From Nostoc sp. UHCC 0870 (lineage in GTDB: Bacteria; Cyanobacteriota; Cyanobacteriia; Cyanobacteriales; Nostocaceae), in the NCBI RefSeq assembly GCF_022063185.1, contig NZ_CP091913.1:1860001-1924000 (forward strand): DNA of 64,000 nt, written 5' to 3'. Below the pieces are notes generated by a model that had not been told where the DNA came from, searched no databases, and was given only the letters and a program-made list of their open reading frames with translations. The translations under genes were made by a program, and so were the position numbers. Position 1 is the first letter of the stretch. Every line of letters starts with the position of its first letter. Positions 53,687-63,198 of this stretch are shown in pieces.

Positions 53687-54165
53687 AAATTTTTATTCGA
53701 CCAAGCTATAAATCGATCTAGGGTATGTACTGCTAGTAAATTATGATTATAGTCAACTTGTTTTTTTAACCATTTAATCGCCCCTTCTCGCATACCTTCA
53801 CCACCAATTACTACTATGGTTGGTGCTGAATAATAGTCTTGAATATTCAGGTTTAAATAAGGAAATTTTTCATCGACAGATCCCCCACTCTCTTGCCATT
53901 TACATTCGATAATTAACCCCGAAGGTATGGCTGGCAATCCCATAACATAGAAATCAACTTTGAGAGATGATTGATAAATACCATTACCGATATAAACCTG
54001 CTTGGCATAACGTTTGTTTAATAAACTTGCGTTGAGCAAATATTCTTTTGTGACATGATTGCCGATTTGAAAATAGCCATGACCAGTTAATATTGCGTCT
54101 ACATTACTTTCTAAAATCTTTCCCGCCTGATTTGCCCGTGCGCCTGGAGTCATCATTATCCCCAA
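53683..54165 (-). CDS. Putative type II restriction endonuclease (PD-(D/E)XK)
   Basis: A 160-residue protein with a PD-(D/E)XK-like core: LKVDFYVMGLPAIPSGLIIECKWQ, placing Asp71 and Glu87-x-Lys89 as the metal site, followed by a Gln/Trp-containing strand. The N-terminus (ARANQAGKILESNVDAILTGHGYFQIG) resembles the first helix of restriction enzymes. It is convergent with, and overlaps by four bases, the D12 methyltransferase gene. ATG 54165 or 54156 (MMTPGA) could be the start. The assignment rests on the active-site pattern and neighbour. Confidence 0.75.
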   Translation of the reverse strand: MGIMMTPGARANQAGKILESNVDAILTGHGYFQIGNHVTKEYLLNASLLNKRYAKQVYIGNGIYQSSLKVDFYVMGLPAIPSGLIIECKWQESGGSVDEKFPYLNLNIQDYYSAPTIVVIGGEGMREGAIKWLKKQVDYNHNLLAVHTLDRFIAWSNKNF

Positions 54166-54518
54166 TCCCTTTGCACAAATCCCACGTATTCCAGGATTTC
54201 ATGGAAGTGGGCGCAAATGAGAATTACTTAATATGAATTTTTAATTGAGATTATATAAGGCTAAATCTAGAGATTTTTATAGTATTAATGTACTAAAAAT
54301 ATAGCGATCCTCAATTATTTGTGAGATTCAAAAACCCCGGTGCTGAGAAACCGGGGTTCTAAAGTATTCGCCAATAATAGAATTGAATATTTTTGCAGTT
54401 GTTATTTTAGCTTCCTTAATAATTTTGCTAAAAACAGAAAATAAATAGGAGGGATGTCGCGTAGGTAATAAAAAACACTGATTTAACTTAGCAGAAAGAT
54501 ACTTTCTGATTAAATTTT
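54166..54518. other. Intergenic region with hairpin repeat
   Basis: About 350 AT-rich bases. The only feature is the AACCCCGG-GGGGTT hairpin at 54333-54358. No gene seen. Confidence 0.6.
54333..54358. repeat. AACCCCGG hairpin repeat
   Basis: AACCCCGG-tgctgagaaa-CCGGGGTT; second member of the family at 48855 and 58357. It lies between two leftward genes and may be a terminator for the HetZ-family gene read from the right. Confidence 0.6.
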
Positions 54519-55733
54519 TTAGCTTGTTTGCATTTCAGTATGACCGTTGCGGATAGCCCACGCCATATCTAGTAATTGTGTCCAACGCTTTTGTAGTTGC
54601 TTAGGGGTGCATTTCAGGGTTTTAGCGATCGCCTGATCACTATGTTTAGCAATTTTTAATTGTAAGAGTTCCTGTTGTTGGGGAGAGATGGTACTTATCA
54701 AAGCTTCCCACTGTTGGGCAGATAATCCCAATTTCTGCTCCAAACCCGCGCCTAACCATTGATGTACTAATTGCCAATGATGTTGCTTGGCAAACTTCTG
54801 CACATGATATTTAAACCTTTGTTGCAGATAATCACGCTGGCGACTAGTAAGGCCAAGAATTTGGTCAATTTCGGGTGCAGGCAGGTCTTGCAGCTTCAAA
54901 GTCAGGTAATCTACACAGTCAGATTGTCCTTGAGAATCTAAATATTGAACTAGTTCTGAGATAATGCGATCGCGTTCTGATTCTTCTGAGGGATCAAAAT
55001 TAGCTTGAGCGACCATTTGCGCTCTAATTTGTTGTACCGCCGAGTTCCGTTGGTAAGATTCCGCTTCCTCACCTTTGGCAGATTCTACCGCCATTTCAAT
55101 ATCTACAGTTGTCTCTTGGGGCTGACGACGGGCAAAACCTTGAGCGCGTAAAATAACTAACTGTTGATTGTTTCCACCCGGTAAATTAATCCGTCGCTTG
55201 GCGTACTGTTCAGTAAACGCCATATACTCAGCTAATTGCAACTGAGTGCGCGGGGTGTAATCTTCCGGTAGTTCGTTTTCCCGCCGAAAAGCTTTAATGG
55301 CTTCAATATAAAATGCTTGAAGAAAATCTTCAATCAGACTGTAACGACCATCAAAACCCAACTCCGAACCTGCTATGGTGACATGACGGTAAACCATCGA
55401 CCCCAAACTACTATGTAATTCCACCCGTCCCCGTCTAGAACCTAGTTGATAATAATGTAGGCATTTTTGCAGACGGTGACGAGATAAACTAATTTGCCAA
55501 GACTGAACTTGACCAGATGTTTGAATTCGGGAACTCTTATCACAAATTCGGTTGACTTCTTTAGCAATGCGTTCAGCTATAGCTTCTACACACCGTGGTG
55601 TTGCTTTGACTTGAGCTTGCATTTCCTGACATAGCAGTTGCATCAAAGCACTTGTAGCGGATAATTCCTCAGTAACAACTTCGTTGACAAAAGCAGATGT
55701 GGAGGTTGGTAGATTTGCAAGATTTAGTTTCAT
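54519..55733 (-). CDS. HetZ-family heterocyst regulator
   Basis: A 404-residue protein of the HetZ family, DNA-binding regulators needed early in heterocyst differentiation. The family core is clear: RIAKEVNRICDKSSRIQTSG, LSRHRLQKCLHYYQLGSRRGRVELHSSL, LIEDFLQAFYIEAIKAFRREN and LAEYMAFTEQYAKRRINLPGG. The C-terminal part has helix-turn-helix character (ISPQQQELLQLKIAKHSDQAIAKTLKCTPKQLQKRW). In Anabaena PCC 7120, hetZ is followed by patU genes; here none is near, so it may be a HetZ paralogue and not HetZ itself. Confidence 0.8.
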   Translation of the reverse strand: MKLNLANLPTSTSAFVNEVVTEELSATSALMQLLCQEMQAQVKATPRCVEAIAERIAKEVNRICDKSSRIQTSGQVQSWQISLSRHRLQKCLHYYQLGSRRGRVELHSSLGSMVYRHVTIAGSELGFDGRYSLIEDFLQAFYIEAIKAFRRENELPEDYTPRTQLQLAEYMAFTEQYAKRRINLPGGNNQQLVILRAQGFARRQPQETTVDIEMAVESAKGEEAESYQRNSAVQQIRAQMVAQANFDPSEESERDRIISELVQYLDSQGQSDCVDYLTLKLQDLPAPEIDQILGLTSRQRDYLQQRFKYHVQKFAKQHHWQLVHQWLGAGLEQKLGLSAQQWEALISTISPQQQELLQLKIAKHSDQAIAKTLKCTPKQLQKRWTQLLDMAWAIRNGHTEMQTS

Positions 55734-56090
55734 GACTTTTCCTGGGTGTGGTGTTGCACCTTAAAGGCAATGCACAAACAGTACCTGAAGCCAGGTTTGA
55801 GTGGAGAACCCCATCAACACCTATTGCAAGCACTGCTAATATACATGACTGTAAGCGATCAAAAAAAGTTACAGAGAAGGTAGTGTGTCGCTTTTTTCAC
55901 AAGCAACCGAATCGAGGTTAACACAAGCATATTTGCTTTGCCCTCAAAATAGCTAAAAAGCTTAATATGTCTCTATCACTGCCATCCTGTTCTATCCACT
56001 CGCAATGCTTGTATGTATGACGATAGGGAAACTGGAGTATTTTTCTGACATAATTCCGAAATCGGCAAGGAAGCCTGTGAAGTTCAATGG
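55734..56090. other. Upstream region of the HetZ-family gene
   Basis: About 350 bases between the HetZ-family gene and the Sua5-like gene (both leftward). No NtcA- or other operator of good quality was found by eye, and no gene is evident. Confidence 0.5.
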
Positions 56091-56750
56091 TCAAACCCAC
56101 GCAGCTACTGCTTCCCAACCTAATCCCTGCCTCGTAATCATGGGTTCATCTCCCGTTAAGTCTACGATTGTAGATACTTCATATGTTGGTTCTTGATCCG
56201 TATCTACAATCACATCTACTAATTTATCCAAACGATCAAATAGCTCCACGCGTGACAATCTTAATTCTGAATCTAGTGTAAATTTGCCATCATCTATCTC
56301 ATCAGGTGGTAAATGTGCCGAAGTTGAAATAATCGGGTTTCCTAGAGCTTCTAATAATGCTAAACATACGCTATGATTGGGTACACGAATACCTGTGGTT
56401 TTGCGTTTAGGACTTTGTACCAGTTTTGGTACTAATTTAGTTGCAGGTAGCAAAAATGTATAAGTTCCTGGTATTAGTCGTTTCATAATCCGGTAAGCTG
56501 TGTCACTGACAAAGGAGTAAGTAGTTACATTTGACAGTGAAGGACATAAAAACGTCAGTGGTTTATCATTCGCTAGCTGCTTAATTTTTCGGACTTTTTC
56601 TACCGCAGATTTGACATTTAAATCACAACCGATCGCATAAACGGTATCAGTTGGATATAGCATAACTGCGCCACTAGAAAGCGCAGACCTTATTTCCTCT
56701 ATTCTGCGAGTTTGTGGATTCTCCGGATGGACAGCGATAATTTTTGCCAT
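56091..56750 (-). CDS. Sua5/YciO/YrdC family protein
   Basis: A ~219-residue protein of the YrdC/YciO fold, related to L-threonylcarbamoyladenylate synthase used in tRNA t6A formation. Visible are GAVMLYPTDTVYAIGCDLNVKSAVEKVRKIK, KPLTFLCPSLSNVTTY, RLIPGTYTFLLPATKLVP, TGIRVPNHSVCLALL and GNPIISTSAHLPPDE. It is closest in length to YciO-type members. ATG 56750 (MAKIIAVHP) is preferred; the 20 codons upstream come from GGGCATT repeats. Which of the family roles it has cannot be told here. Confidence 0.88.
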   Translation of the reverse strand: MAKIIAVHPENPQTRRIEEIRSALSSGAVMLYPTDTVYAIGCDLNVKSAVEKVRKIKQLANDKPLTFLCPSLSNVTTYSFVSDTAYRIMKRLIPGTYTFLLPATKLVPKLVQSPKRKTTGIRVPNHSVCLALLEALGNPIISTSAHLPPDEIDDGKFTLDSELRLSRVELFDRLDKLVDVIVDTDQEPTYEVSTIVDLTGDEPMITRQGLGWEAVAAWV

Positions 56751-57051
56751 AAAATGTTGGGTTGCGGTTAAGTATGGGGCATTGGGCATTGGGCATTGGG
56801 CATGGATCATAAAATTGATGCCCTATAAGTGATGTCCCTAGTAGATAGGGATATACTCTTTCAGTCAAGTTCTGTAAACTTAAGCGTTGCACATATTTAC
56901 ATACACAAGCAATTGCATCTTATATTAGGGGACAGGGGACAGGGGACAGAAGGTAGAGAAGACAAGGTAGAGGAGGGAGTTAAATCAGTAAACTGTGAAC
57001 AGTTATCAAGTGACTGGTAACTGATAACTGATAACTGATAACTATTGGCTT
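56751..57051. other. Divergent intergenic region with STRR tracts
   Basis: Between the Sua5-like and larC genes. GGGCATT heptamers (56775-56802) form the apparent extension of the Sua5-like gene, GGGGACA units occur at 56929-56948, and ACTGATA units at 57010-57043 just before larC. No further gene seen. Confidence 0.7.
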
Positions 57052-58326
57052 ATGAACAAAATTGCTTATCTTCAATGTCCGGCGGGGATTTCCGGTGATA
57101 TGTGCTTGGGGGCTTTGGTGAGTCTGGGAGTTCCCGTAGAATATTTAACGGAAAAACTCAATGATTTGGGTATTTCCCAGGAATTTAAGTTAAGGGCGGA
57201 ACTAGTACAAAAAAATGGTCAACAGGCTACTAAAGTTCATGTGGATTTAGTTGAGCATCATCATGACCATGACCATCATCACCACGAACACCATCATGGT
57301 CGTCATCTGCCAGAAATCGAGACAATGATTCTCAAAGCAGGGTTGCCATCACGGGCTCAGGCTTGGAGTTTGGCTGTATTTCGACAATTAGCAGTAGCTG
57401 AAGGGGCGGTACATGGGATTGCTCCTGAGAAAGTGCATTTTCATGAAGTGGGTGCTGTGGATGCAATTGTAGACATTGTTGGCACTTGTTTGGGATTGGA
57501 TTGGTTGGATATTGCCAACGATGCAGCAGGATTCCCTTTACTCTATTGTTCCGCATTTCCTACGGGTGGGGGTACTGTGCGGGCAGCACATGGGCAAATG
57601 GCAGTACCAGTACCAGCCGTTTTGAAGTTATGGGAAATGCGGAGTTGTCCTGTTTATAGCAATGGGATTGATCGGGAACTAGTGACACCAACAGGAGCTG
57701 CGATCGCTACTACCTTGGTTAAAGAGTTTGGCGCACCACCACCAATCACCATTAAACAGATCGGATTAGGAGCTGGTACAATTAATATCCCTATTCCCAA
57801 TATACTACGCCTGTGGCTGGGTGAAAGTGCTAGTTTACAGGCCAATTTCATCGATTCTGGGGAAACCAGCCCAACTTTAGAAACTATTTCGGTACTAGAA
57901 ACTCAAATTGATGACCTAAACCCCCAAGCCATAGGTTATGTATTTGAAGCTTTGTTTGCGGCTGGTGCAGTGGATGTCTTTACCCAACCCATAGGAATGA
58001 AAAAATCCCGTCCAGGGATTTTACTAACTGTTATTTGCCATCCAGAACAATTACCCCACTGTGAAGCAGTTTTATTCCGCGAAACCACTACTTTAGGCAT
58101 CCGGCGTACTACCCAACAACGCGCCATCTTAGAACGAGAAATCCAACAAGTAGAAACGAAATATGGGACAGTAAGAATTAAGGTCGCATGGCAAGGACAA
58201 TCAACAGATAAACATATTGCTAATATTCAGCCAGAATACGAAGATTGTGCGGAATTAGCTCGTAAATATAATCTTCCCTGGCGAGAAGTTCACCAACTGG
58301 TTCTACAAAGCTGGGAATACAGTTAA
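57052..58326 (+). CDS. larC: Nickel insertion protein LarC
   Basis: A 424-residue protein of the LarC family, which inserts nickel into pyridinium-3,5-bisthiocarboxylate mononucleotide to make the NPN cofactor of lactate racemase-like enzymes. It has [20 protein letters not shown], a His-rich stretch at 69-86 ([14 protein letters not shown]), [32 protein letters not shown] and [18 protein letters not shown]. The reading frame is a single piece here, unlike some lactobacilli where larC1/larC2 are joined by frameshift. LarB and LarE are not in the window. It ends with a strong AACCCCGG hairpin at 58357. Confidence 0.92.
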   Translation: MNKIAYLQCPAGISGDMCLGALVSLGVPVEYLTEKLNDLGISQEFKLRAELVQKNGQQATKVHVDLVEHHHDHDHHHHEHHHGRHLPEIETMILKAGLPSRAQAWSLAVFRQLAVAEGAVHGIAPEKVHFHEVGAVDAIVDIVGTCLGLDWLDIANDAAGFPLLYCSAFPTGGGTVRAAHGQMAVPVPAVLKLWEMRSCPVYSNGIDRELVTPTGAAIATTLVKEFGAPPPITIKQIGLGAGTINIPIPNILRLWLGESASLQANFIDSGETSPTLETISVLETQIDDLNPQAIGYVFEALFAAGAVDVFTQPIGMKKSRPGILLTVICHPEQLPHCEAVLFRETTTLGIRRTTQQRAILEREIQQVETKYGTVRIKVAWQGQSTDKHIANIQPEYEDCAELARKYNLPWREVHQLVLQSWEYS

Positions 58327-58356
58327 TTGTTGGGGAAAGGTAAAAGTGATGATTTC

Positions 58357-58389
58357 AGAACCCCGGGTTTTTGAAAAAACCGGGGTTCT
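58357..58389 (+). terminator. AACCCCGG hairpin after larC
   Basis: AGAACCCCGGGTTTT-tga-AAAAACCGGGGTTCT, about 15 paired bases with slippage, located 31 bases after the larC stop. Same family as the hairpins at 48855 and 54333. Confidence 0.6.
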
Positions 58390-58462
58390 AAATTTGTGAA
58401 GATTGGGCAATTTTTCCTGCCCAATGCCCTATTACTAATGCTCAAAACTAGATTTATCTAGC

Positions 58463-59056
58463 TTATTTAATTGTTCTATTGACTGCATCAGCTGTATCTT
58501 CAGCTCGTCGCTGAATGCTTTTCCCCGTATCTGTTGCTCCACGTTGAACATTTTTCACTAAGTCTTCAGCAGCATTTTGGGTGTTTTCTCTGACATTTTC
58601 CAATCCGCGCTGAGTTCCTTTAGCAACGCCTTCACGCACTTCTTCAGCAGAACTACCCACATCTTCACCGAGGTTCTTCACTCTTTCACCTAAAGGTGTA
58701 CCTTGGCGATAATTGCGGACATATTGTTCTGTGCTATCAACGCCCTTTTGTTCGACATTTCTTTTCGCCATGTCTCGCAAAGCTTTAGCTTTGGCTTCTG
58801 CTGCTTTTTCATCGGCTCTGGCTCTGGGATCTACATCACTAAAGTTGTTCATCCCACCTTGAGGTGCGTTAAGAGGATAGCTTTTTGTGGAGTCGTATCT
58901 TTCGACATTAGGAGGTTGACCTGCGGGCTGTGATGGTTGTGCTGCTATTCCTGGACGGTTACAAGCCTGTGCTGTTAAGAGAAACACTCCTGCTAAGAAA
59001 GCTGTGAAGATTTTTAGAGGACGAAGGTTTTTTAGCCAATCAATAACTCTTTGCAT
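58463..59056 (-). CDS. Lipoprotein, tandem paralogue A (DUF6658-like)
   Basis: A 197-residue predicted lipoprotein. A basic start (MQRVIDWLKNLRPLK) leads to a hydrophobic segment and lipobox (FLAGVFLLTAQACN, Cys at about 32). The mature part is hydrophilic and helical with Lys/Arg/Glu repeats (RARADEKAAEAKAKALRDMAKRN; VREGVAKGTQRGLENVRENTQ), LEA/YtxH-like in look. It is paralogous to the next gene upstream, sharing a WLKNLRxxxIFTxFLAG start. I believe it belongs to the cyanobacterial DUF6658 group. Function unknown. Confidence 0.72.
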   Translation of the reverse strand: MQRVIDWLKNLRPLKIFTAFLAGVFLLTAQACNRPGIAAQPSQPAGQPPNVERYDSTKSYPLNAPQGGMNNFSDVDPRARADEKAAEAKAKALRDMAKRNVEQKGVDSTEQYVRNYRQGTPLGERVKNLGEDVGSSAEEVREGVAKGTQRGLENVRENTQNAAEDLVKNVQRGATDTGKSIQRRAEDTADAVNRTIK

Positions 59057-59136
59057 GGGGGTACTCCTTGAATTTTTTTAAATCGATGAAACATTCACCA
59101 AAATGAAATTTTGATGCTGGAAAACGGCAAATAATG

Positions 59137-59706
59137 TTATCTACCAACTGCGGGATTTTTTTGTAACTCAGGTCTTGCACTGGCTTCATCAGCTTTTTCT
59201 TTCAAAAAACCAGAAGCCTCTTCCAAATTTTCTTGGACAGTTCCAATCCGTTTTTGAATGCGAGTTCCTACATCTGGTTCACGCTGAATTAAACCACCTG
59301 GTTTTGGCTGTTGGTAGTCTTTTTGCGTAATGATTGGCAATTCTCCTTCCTTTAACACTCTCCCTGTTGGTGTTTCTGCACCTGGGTAGAGTAATTCAGA
59401 TTCTCTATTAGCAGCAATCAATATATGTGTGTTGCTTTGTAGGCTAGCTTGGTCATTTTCCTTACTGGTCTTTGTGTTAGTGATTTTTGGGTCTGTAGAC
59501 ATCCTATATTTGGTATATTTGTCTCCACCATTTTTATAAGGATTATTAGCACCACCAGCTTGTACAGCAGGATTTTGGGGATTCGCACCTTGGGGATTAG
59601 CTTGACTACAAGCAGTGCTAAAGATTAACAATAGACCACCAGCTAAAAATACAGTAAAAACTTGACGCAGGCGCAATTTTTTCCATAAAGATATTAGACT
59701 GTTCAC
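59137..59706 (-). CDS. Lipoprotein, tandem paralogue B (DUF6658-like)
   Basis: A 189-residue predicted lipoprotein starting MNSLISLWKKLRLRQVFTVF with hydrophobic segment and lipobox (LAGGLLLIFSTACS, Cys at about 33). The mature part is hydrophilic: an Asn/Gln/Gly-rich beginning, then LYPGAETPTGRVLKEGELP and a helical C-terminus (RIQKRIGTVQENLEEASGFLKEKADEASARPEL). Only the N-terminal region and the helical tail resemble the neighbour. The 80-base gap suggests they could be co-transcribed. Confidence 0.72.
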   Translation of the reverse strand: MNSLISLWKKLRLRQVFTVFLAGGLLLIFSTACSQANPQGANPQNPAVQAGGANNPYKNGGDKYTKYRMSTDPKITNTKTSKENDQASLQSNTHILIAANRESELLYPGAETPTGRVLKEGELPIITQKDYQQPKPGGLIQREPDVGTRIQKRIGTVQENLEEASGFLKEKADEASARPELQKNPAVGR

Positions 59707-60227
59707 TACTTACTCCTTTTAACTAATAACAAGCTTACTCACTTATTTATGTGTATTAAATAAGTGGAGCTTTGTGTGCTAGTTTTGTGGTTTTAGTTAA
59801 CTACTAAATGGACCAATAGTTACTAATATTAGGTGATAAAAACTAACTTTTCCTCTAGCGTAAGTCACATTTTTGTGTTCGCCAATGTGCTATATTTATC
59901 TAACTACAGAGAGAGAAAATTAAAAATAATTAGTAATTGTAAATTTATAATTGCTTAAAATATAATGCTTTCATAAGCAGTTTTATTTTATTTTTGATTA
60001 TTGAAAGCTACAAAATATTAACGATTCAAAGAAGTTAAGGATATTTTTTTACGAATTATAAAATATGAATTTTTTCCAGCATTTTTGGATAAAATATATT
60101 CTTTAGCTGATGTAAAATATATACAAGAACCCCACCCCCAACCCCCTCCCCGCTTGCGGGGAGGGGGCTATGATATACCTCATGTGATTAGGAAACACTG
60201 TATAGCTTTTGTTGGTTGATTGAGGTA
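59707..60227. other. AT-rich intergenic region ending in an interspersed repeat
   Basis: 59707-60120 is very AT-rich and holds no recognisable gene. 60121-60226 is an inverted member of the repeat family of 30507 and 46781 (AAGAACCCCACCCCCAACCC, then GGGGCTATGATATACCTCAT, then TTAGGAAACACTGTATAGC). It reaches to within a few bases of the GH116 stop codon. Confidence 0.65.
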
Positions 60228-62621
60228 CTAACGCACCAAATAAATTGACCAAATAGCCATTGCTCGTAAATATGTACTAGCGCGGAAAGTCCCGACGGGT
60301 GTAATGGCTTCTGGGGTACGGAATTGCAAACCATTGCTGTAAATTTGCTGTACTACTGCTTGGGTTAGTCTTAATGCTTCATCTTTCATTCCCATCTGTA
60401 CCAAAAATGCTGCTAACCCAAAGTTAATTCCTGTCCAAACTTCTAGAGGATGGGTAGCTTTGGGGTTTTCTGGTGAACCATCGGGACGTACACCATTAGC
60501 AGCACCAAATTCACCATTGTAGAATTTAAGGAAGCAGGAATCATATATAGTTCTTAAAGCAGAAATAGCGCGATCGCTCGGCACAATCTCCGGTAAATTG
60601 AGTAAACCAGCATAAAATTGCCCGCACAATTGATCTGCCATCACTACATCAGAACCGCTTTCACTGTCTAGTCGGTAATATTGACCGTTCCAGAGTTTTT
60701 CTTGATAGATAGGTAAGGATTTTGCTAACCAAGTCTCATAAATAGACTTTTGATTGATTAATTCTGGCTGATTTTTGATTAAAATATCGCTAATGGCGAT
60801 CGCTGCTTCTAACGCTGCCATCCATAAACCACCACAATACGCGCTTACTCCTTGCAGTCGCCAATCATCAAAAGTTTGATCAGGTGCGCCGGAGTTTTCA
60901 GGAATGCCATCTCCATCTAAATCAAAGGTTTTGACATAATCTAAGGTTTGGACAATTGCATCCCAACAATCTTTGAGAAACTGAATATCATTTGCACCAG
61001 TTAACAGATAATCCCGGTAAACCAGCAAAACAAAATCACAGCCTAAATCCTTCCACAAATTACAGTCTTGATAACTGGTGTAGTTGGTTTTCTCCCAAAC
61101 GTGTTCATTAGGTGCGCCTAAATCATGGGGTGTTGCACCTATAGATTTACGCACAGCTAGGGGACTTTCTGCGCCGATGGTGTAGTAATAACCAATCACG
61201 CGGGGGGTATCATCACCTTGGGGAATTGCCCGCGCAAAGGCACGCATCACCGATTTTTCTAGTTCTGGGAACAGTAACAACAGTCCGAAAGAACCGTATA
61301 ACCTGACATCTAAACTTTCATACCAACGGTAATCTAAACACTCTAGTACAGCAAACTGACCAATAGGATAGTTTTTGGTGGCTGCACTCCAGAGTGTACC
61401 ACCACTGGTAAGGTCGTAAAGCTCATTAAATAGAGCCATTTTAAACCAGTTAGGCAAGTCTTCCCGGTCGAGAATCGGTTGTTGCCAAGCTTGTATTTTT
61501 TCCTGCCAAGTTGGATACTGTTCTAAAGCAGTAGTAGCGATCGCCCAAGCATTGTTACCATTAGTACCAAAAAAGTCTGTATATCTGCGGTTATAATTCA
61601 CCCCGGCAGCAAATTCTGTAACTGGGAAATCCCAAGCCAGAACAAAGGGAATTTCTAGACTTTCCCCTGGTTGGAGAGTGAAACGGACTGCGATCGCTGC
61701 CCCGATTTGTTCATTTTCTCCGGCTGGGGTAGTATCTATATAATCAGGTAAAGAACCATCCAACCCAAAGCTTTGCCATATCTCATCCCCCTTACCATCG
61801 GGATTCCAGCGACTATGATGAAAAACTTCTACTTGGGGATGTTTTTTCGTCGCAATACACCAACTACCCTCACCTTCCTGTAAAGGTTCTGTAATACCCT
61901 CCCGTCCTAAAAAGCAACCCAAAGCTTGGGGACTTTCCACTAAATAATTGTAATTACCCCGACTCTCACCCAAACGCGGCTGATATTCATAAACTGGACT
62001 ACCATCATCCCGCACCTTCACCTCTGGAGATTTAAGGGCATTAGTAAACCAGCCCGTCATGTTCTGCCAAGTCAGCATAATACTGAGAGTGATAGGTGCA
62101 TTGGTGGGATTATGAGCCTGCCAAACAAACACCGCCACAGGGTAACTAGTTTCTTGGTAATTATCCGCCCAGATAGGGGAAAACTGCTCACAGGTTAGCT
62201 GTGTTTGCAAGACATTTTCATACACAAACCAGCTACGCGGATATAGTGCGTGATATGTACCAGTCTCCTGTGTAGCGGTAGAAGCTGGATACCATTGCAC
62301 AGATTGCAGACTACCATCTTCAGGTGCTGTTGTAGCTAAAGCATAAGCTTGGGAAGATGTGCCATGAGATTCAAACACACTAAATTGACAAGCAGGGATA
62401 TTTTGGAACAGATGCTCACCGCCGTCAATATGCCAGAGGTTAAAATCTCCCCGCGAAGAACGCCCGATGCAGCCAGCACCGAAGCCTCCCAAGGGCATCC
62501 CATGCCAAGCTCCATCATCAATATTACTAGCGTAGCGAACGGTATAAGGCTTATCCCAGCCTAAACCGATAGGACGATTCCAAGTACAAGCAGGAATTTG
62601 CGGGGAGAATTGAGTGGTCAT
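60228..62621 (-). CDS. GH116 beta-glucosidase/glucosylceramidase-like
   Basis: A 797-residue glycosidase of family GH116, the group of non-lysosomal glucosylceramidase (GBA2) and TxGH116 beta-glucosidase. It begins IPACTWNRPIGLGWDKPY with the N-terminal beta domain (HGMPLGGFGAGCIGRSSRGDFNLWHIDGGEH), and has NELYDLTSGGTLW (about 395; nucleophile Glu of NELYD) and GAPDQTFDDW (about 577; acid/base Asp). No signal peptide is seen, so it is likely cytoplasmic. Full length matches the family. It stands alone, with a 149-base gap to the next upstream gene on the same strand. Confidence 0.93.
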   Translation of the reverse strand: MTTQFSPQIPACTWNRPIGLGWDKPYTVRYASNIDDGAWHGMPLGGFGAGCIGRSSRGDFNLWHIDGGEHLFQNIPACQFSVFESHGTSSQAYALATTAPEDGSLQSVQWYPASTATQETGTYHALYPRSWFVYENVLQTQLTCEQFSPIWADNYQETSYPVAVFVWQAHNPTNAPITLSIMLTWQNMTGWFTNALKSPEVKVRDDGSPVYEYQPRLGESRGNYNYLVESPQALGCFLGREGITEPLQEGEGSWCIATKKHPQVEVFHHSRWNPDGKGDEIWQSFGLDGSLPDYIDTTPAGENEQIGAAIAVRFTLQPGESLEIPFVLAWDFPVTEFAAGVNYNRRYTDFFGTNGNNAWAIATTALEQYPTWQEKIQAWQQPILDREDLPNWFKMALFNELYDLTSGGTLWSAATKNYPIGQFAVLECLDYRWYESLDVRLYGSFGLLLLFPELEKSVMRAFARAIPQGDDTPRVIGYYYTIGAESPLAVRKSIGATPHDLGAPNEHVWEKTNYTSYQDCNLWKDLGCDFVLLVYRDYLLTGANDIQFLKDCWDAIVQTLDYVKTFDLDGDGIPENSGAPDQTFDDWRLQGVSAYCGGLWMAALEAAIAISDILIKNQPELINQKSIYETWLAKSLPIYQEKLWNGQYYRLDSESGSDVVMADQLCGQFYAGLLNLPEIVPSDRAISALRTIYDSCFLKFYNGEFGAANGVRPDGSPENPKATHPLEVWTGINFGLAAFLVQMGMKDEALRLTQAVVQQIYSNGLQFRTPEAITPVGTFRASTYLRAMAIWSIYLVR

Positions 62622-62770
62622 TACCTAGTGTCACAGTGCAGTTATGCTAAGGAAGCTTAACGCGATGTGTCAATTTTCTCAAGTAGAGAGTTTGCAATTG
62701 AAATGGAGTGGCTTGAGCCATCACATTTCCACTCCCTGGGGGAAAGGGAATAGGTAAAATCTGATTTTAA

Positions 62771-63070
62771 CTACTGGCAAACACTTGTACCACTAGCTTT
62801 AGTAACAGAGGAGGCATCAAATTCGCCTCCATCAAATTCGCCGATTACGGTTACTTGATCACCAGCCGATATGTGCCTGGTAGTATTATCTCCACAGATA
62901 TCATAAGTATCAACTGTGATGGAACGACCACTGGTATTTAAGCGAAATCCATCTTCCCAAACTCGCTGAACTCTACCAGAAAAGGAATTACCTTGATTTT
63001 GAGCAAATGCTGGTACAGATGCCAGAATGACAACACCGAGAAATAAGAGTCTTGTGGGGTTTAATCTCAT
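62771..63070 (-). CDS. Small secreted OB-fold-like protein
   Basis: A 99-residue protein with a signal peptide (MRLNPTRLLFLGVVILASVPAFA, cleavage after AFA) and a ~75-residue mature part of beta-rich character (FSGRVQRVWEDGFRLNTSGRSITVDTYDI ... ISAGDQVTVIGEFDGGEFDASSVTKA), resembling bacterial OB-fold periplasmic proteins (YgiW/YdeI type). Two cysteines (DICGD and SVCQ end) may form a disulfide. Function unknown. The start is supported by the signal peptide. Confidence 0.7.
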   Translation of the reverse strand: MRLNPTRLLFLGVVILASVPAFAQNQGNSFSGRVQRVWEDGFRLNTSGRSITVDTYDICGDNTTRHISAGDQVTVIGEFDGGEFDASSVTKASGTSVCQ

Positions 63071-63198
63071 GATTTAACTCCTTAATTCTAGGAAGTATTA
63101 AGAATTGCTTAATAATTTCATGCTATCAGATTCAACTAGATTGCAGGATAACCAGTTTCTATCATTGAAATCAGCATAAATCTATCAGTATTGTCAGT

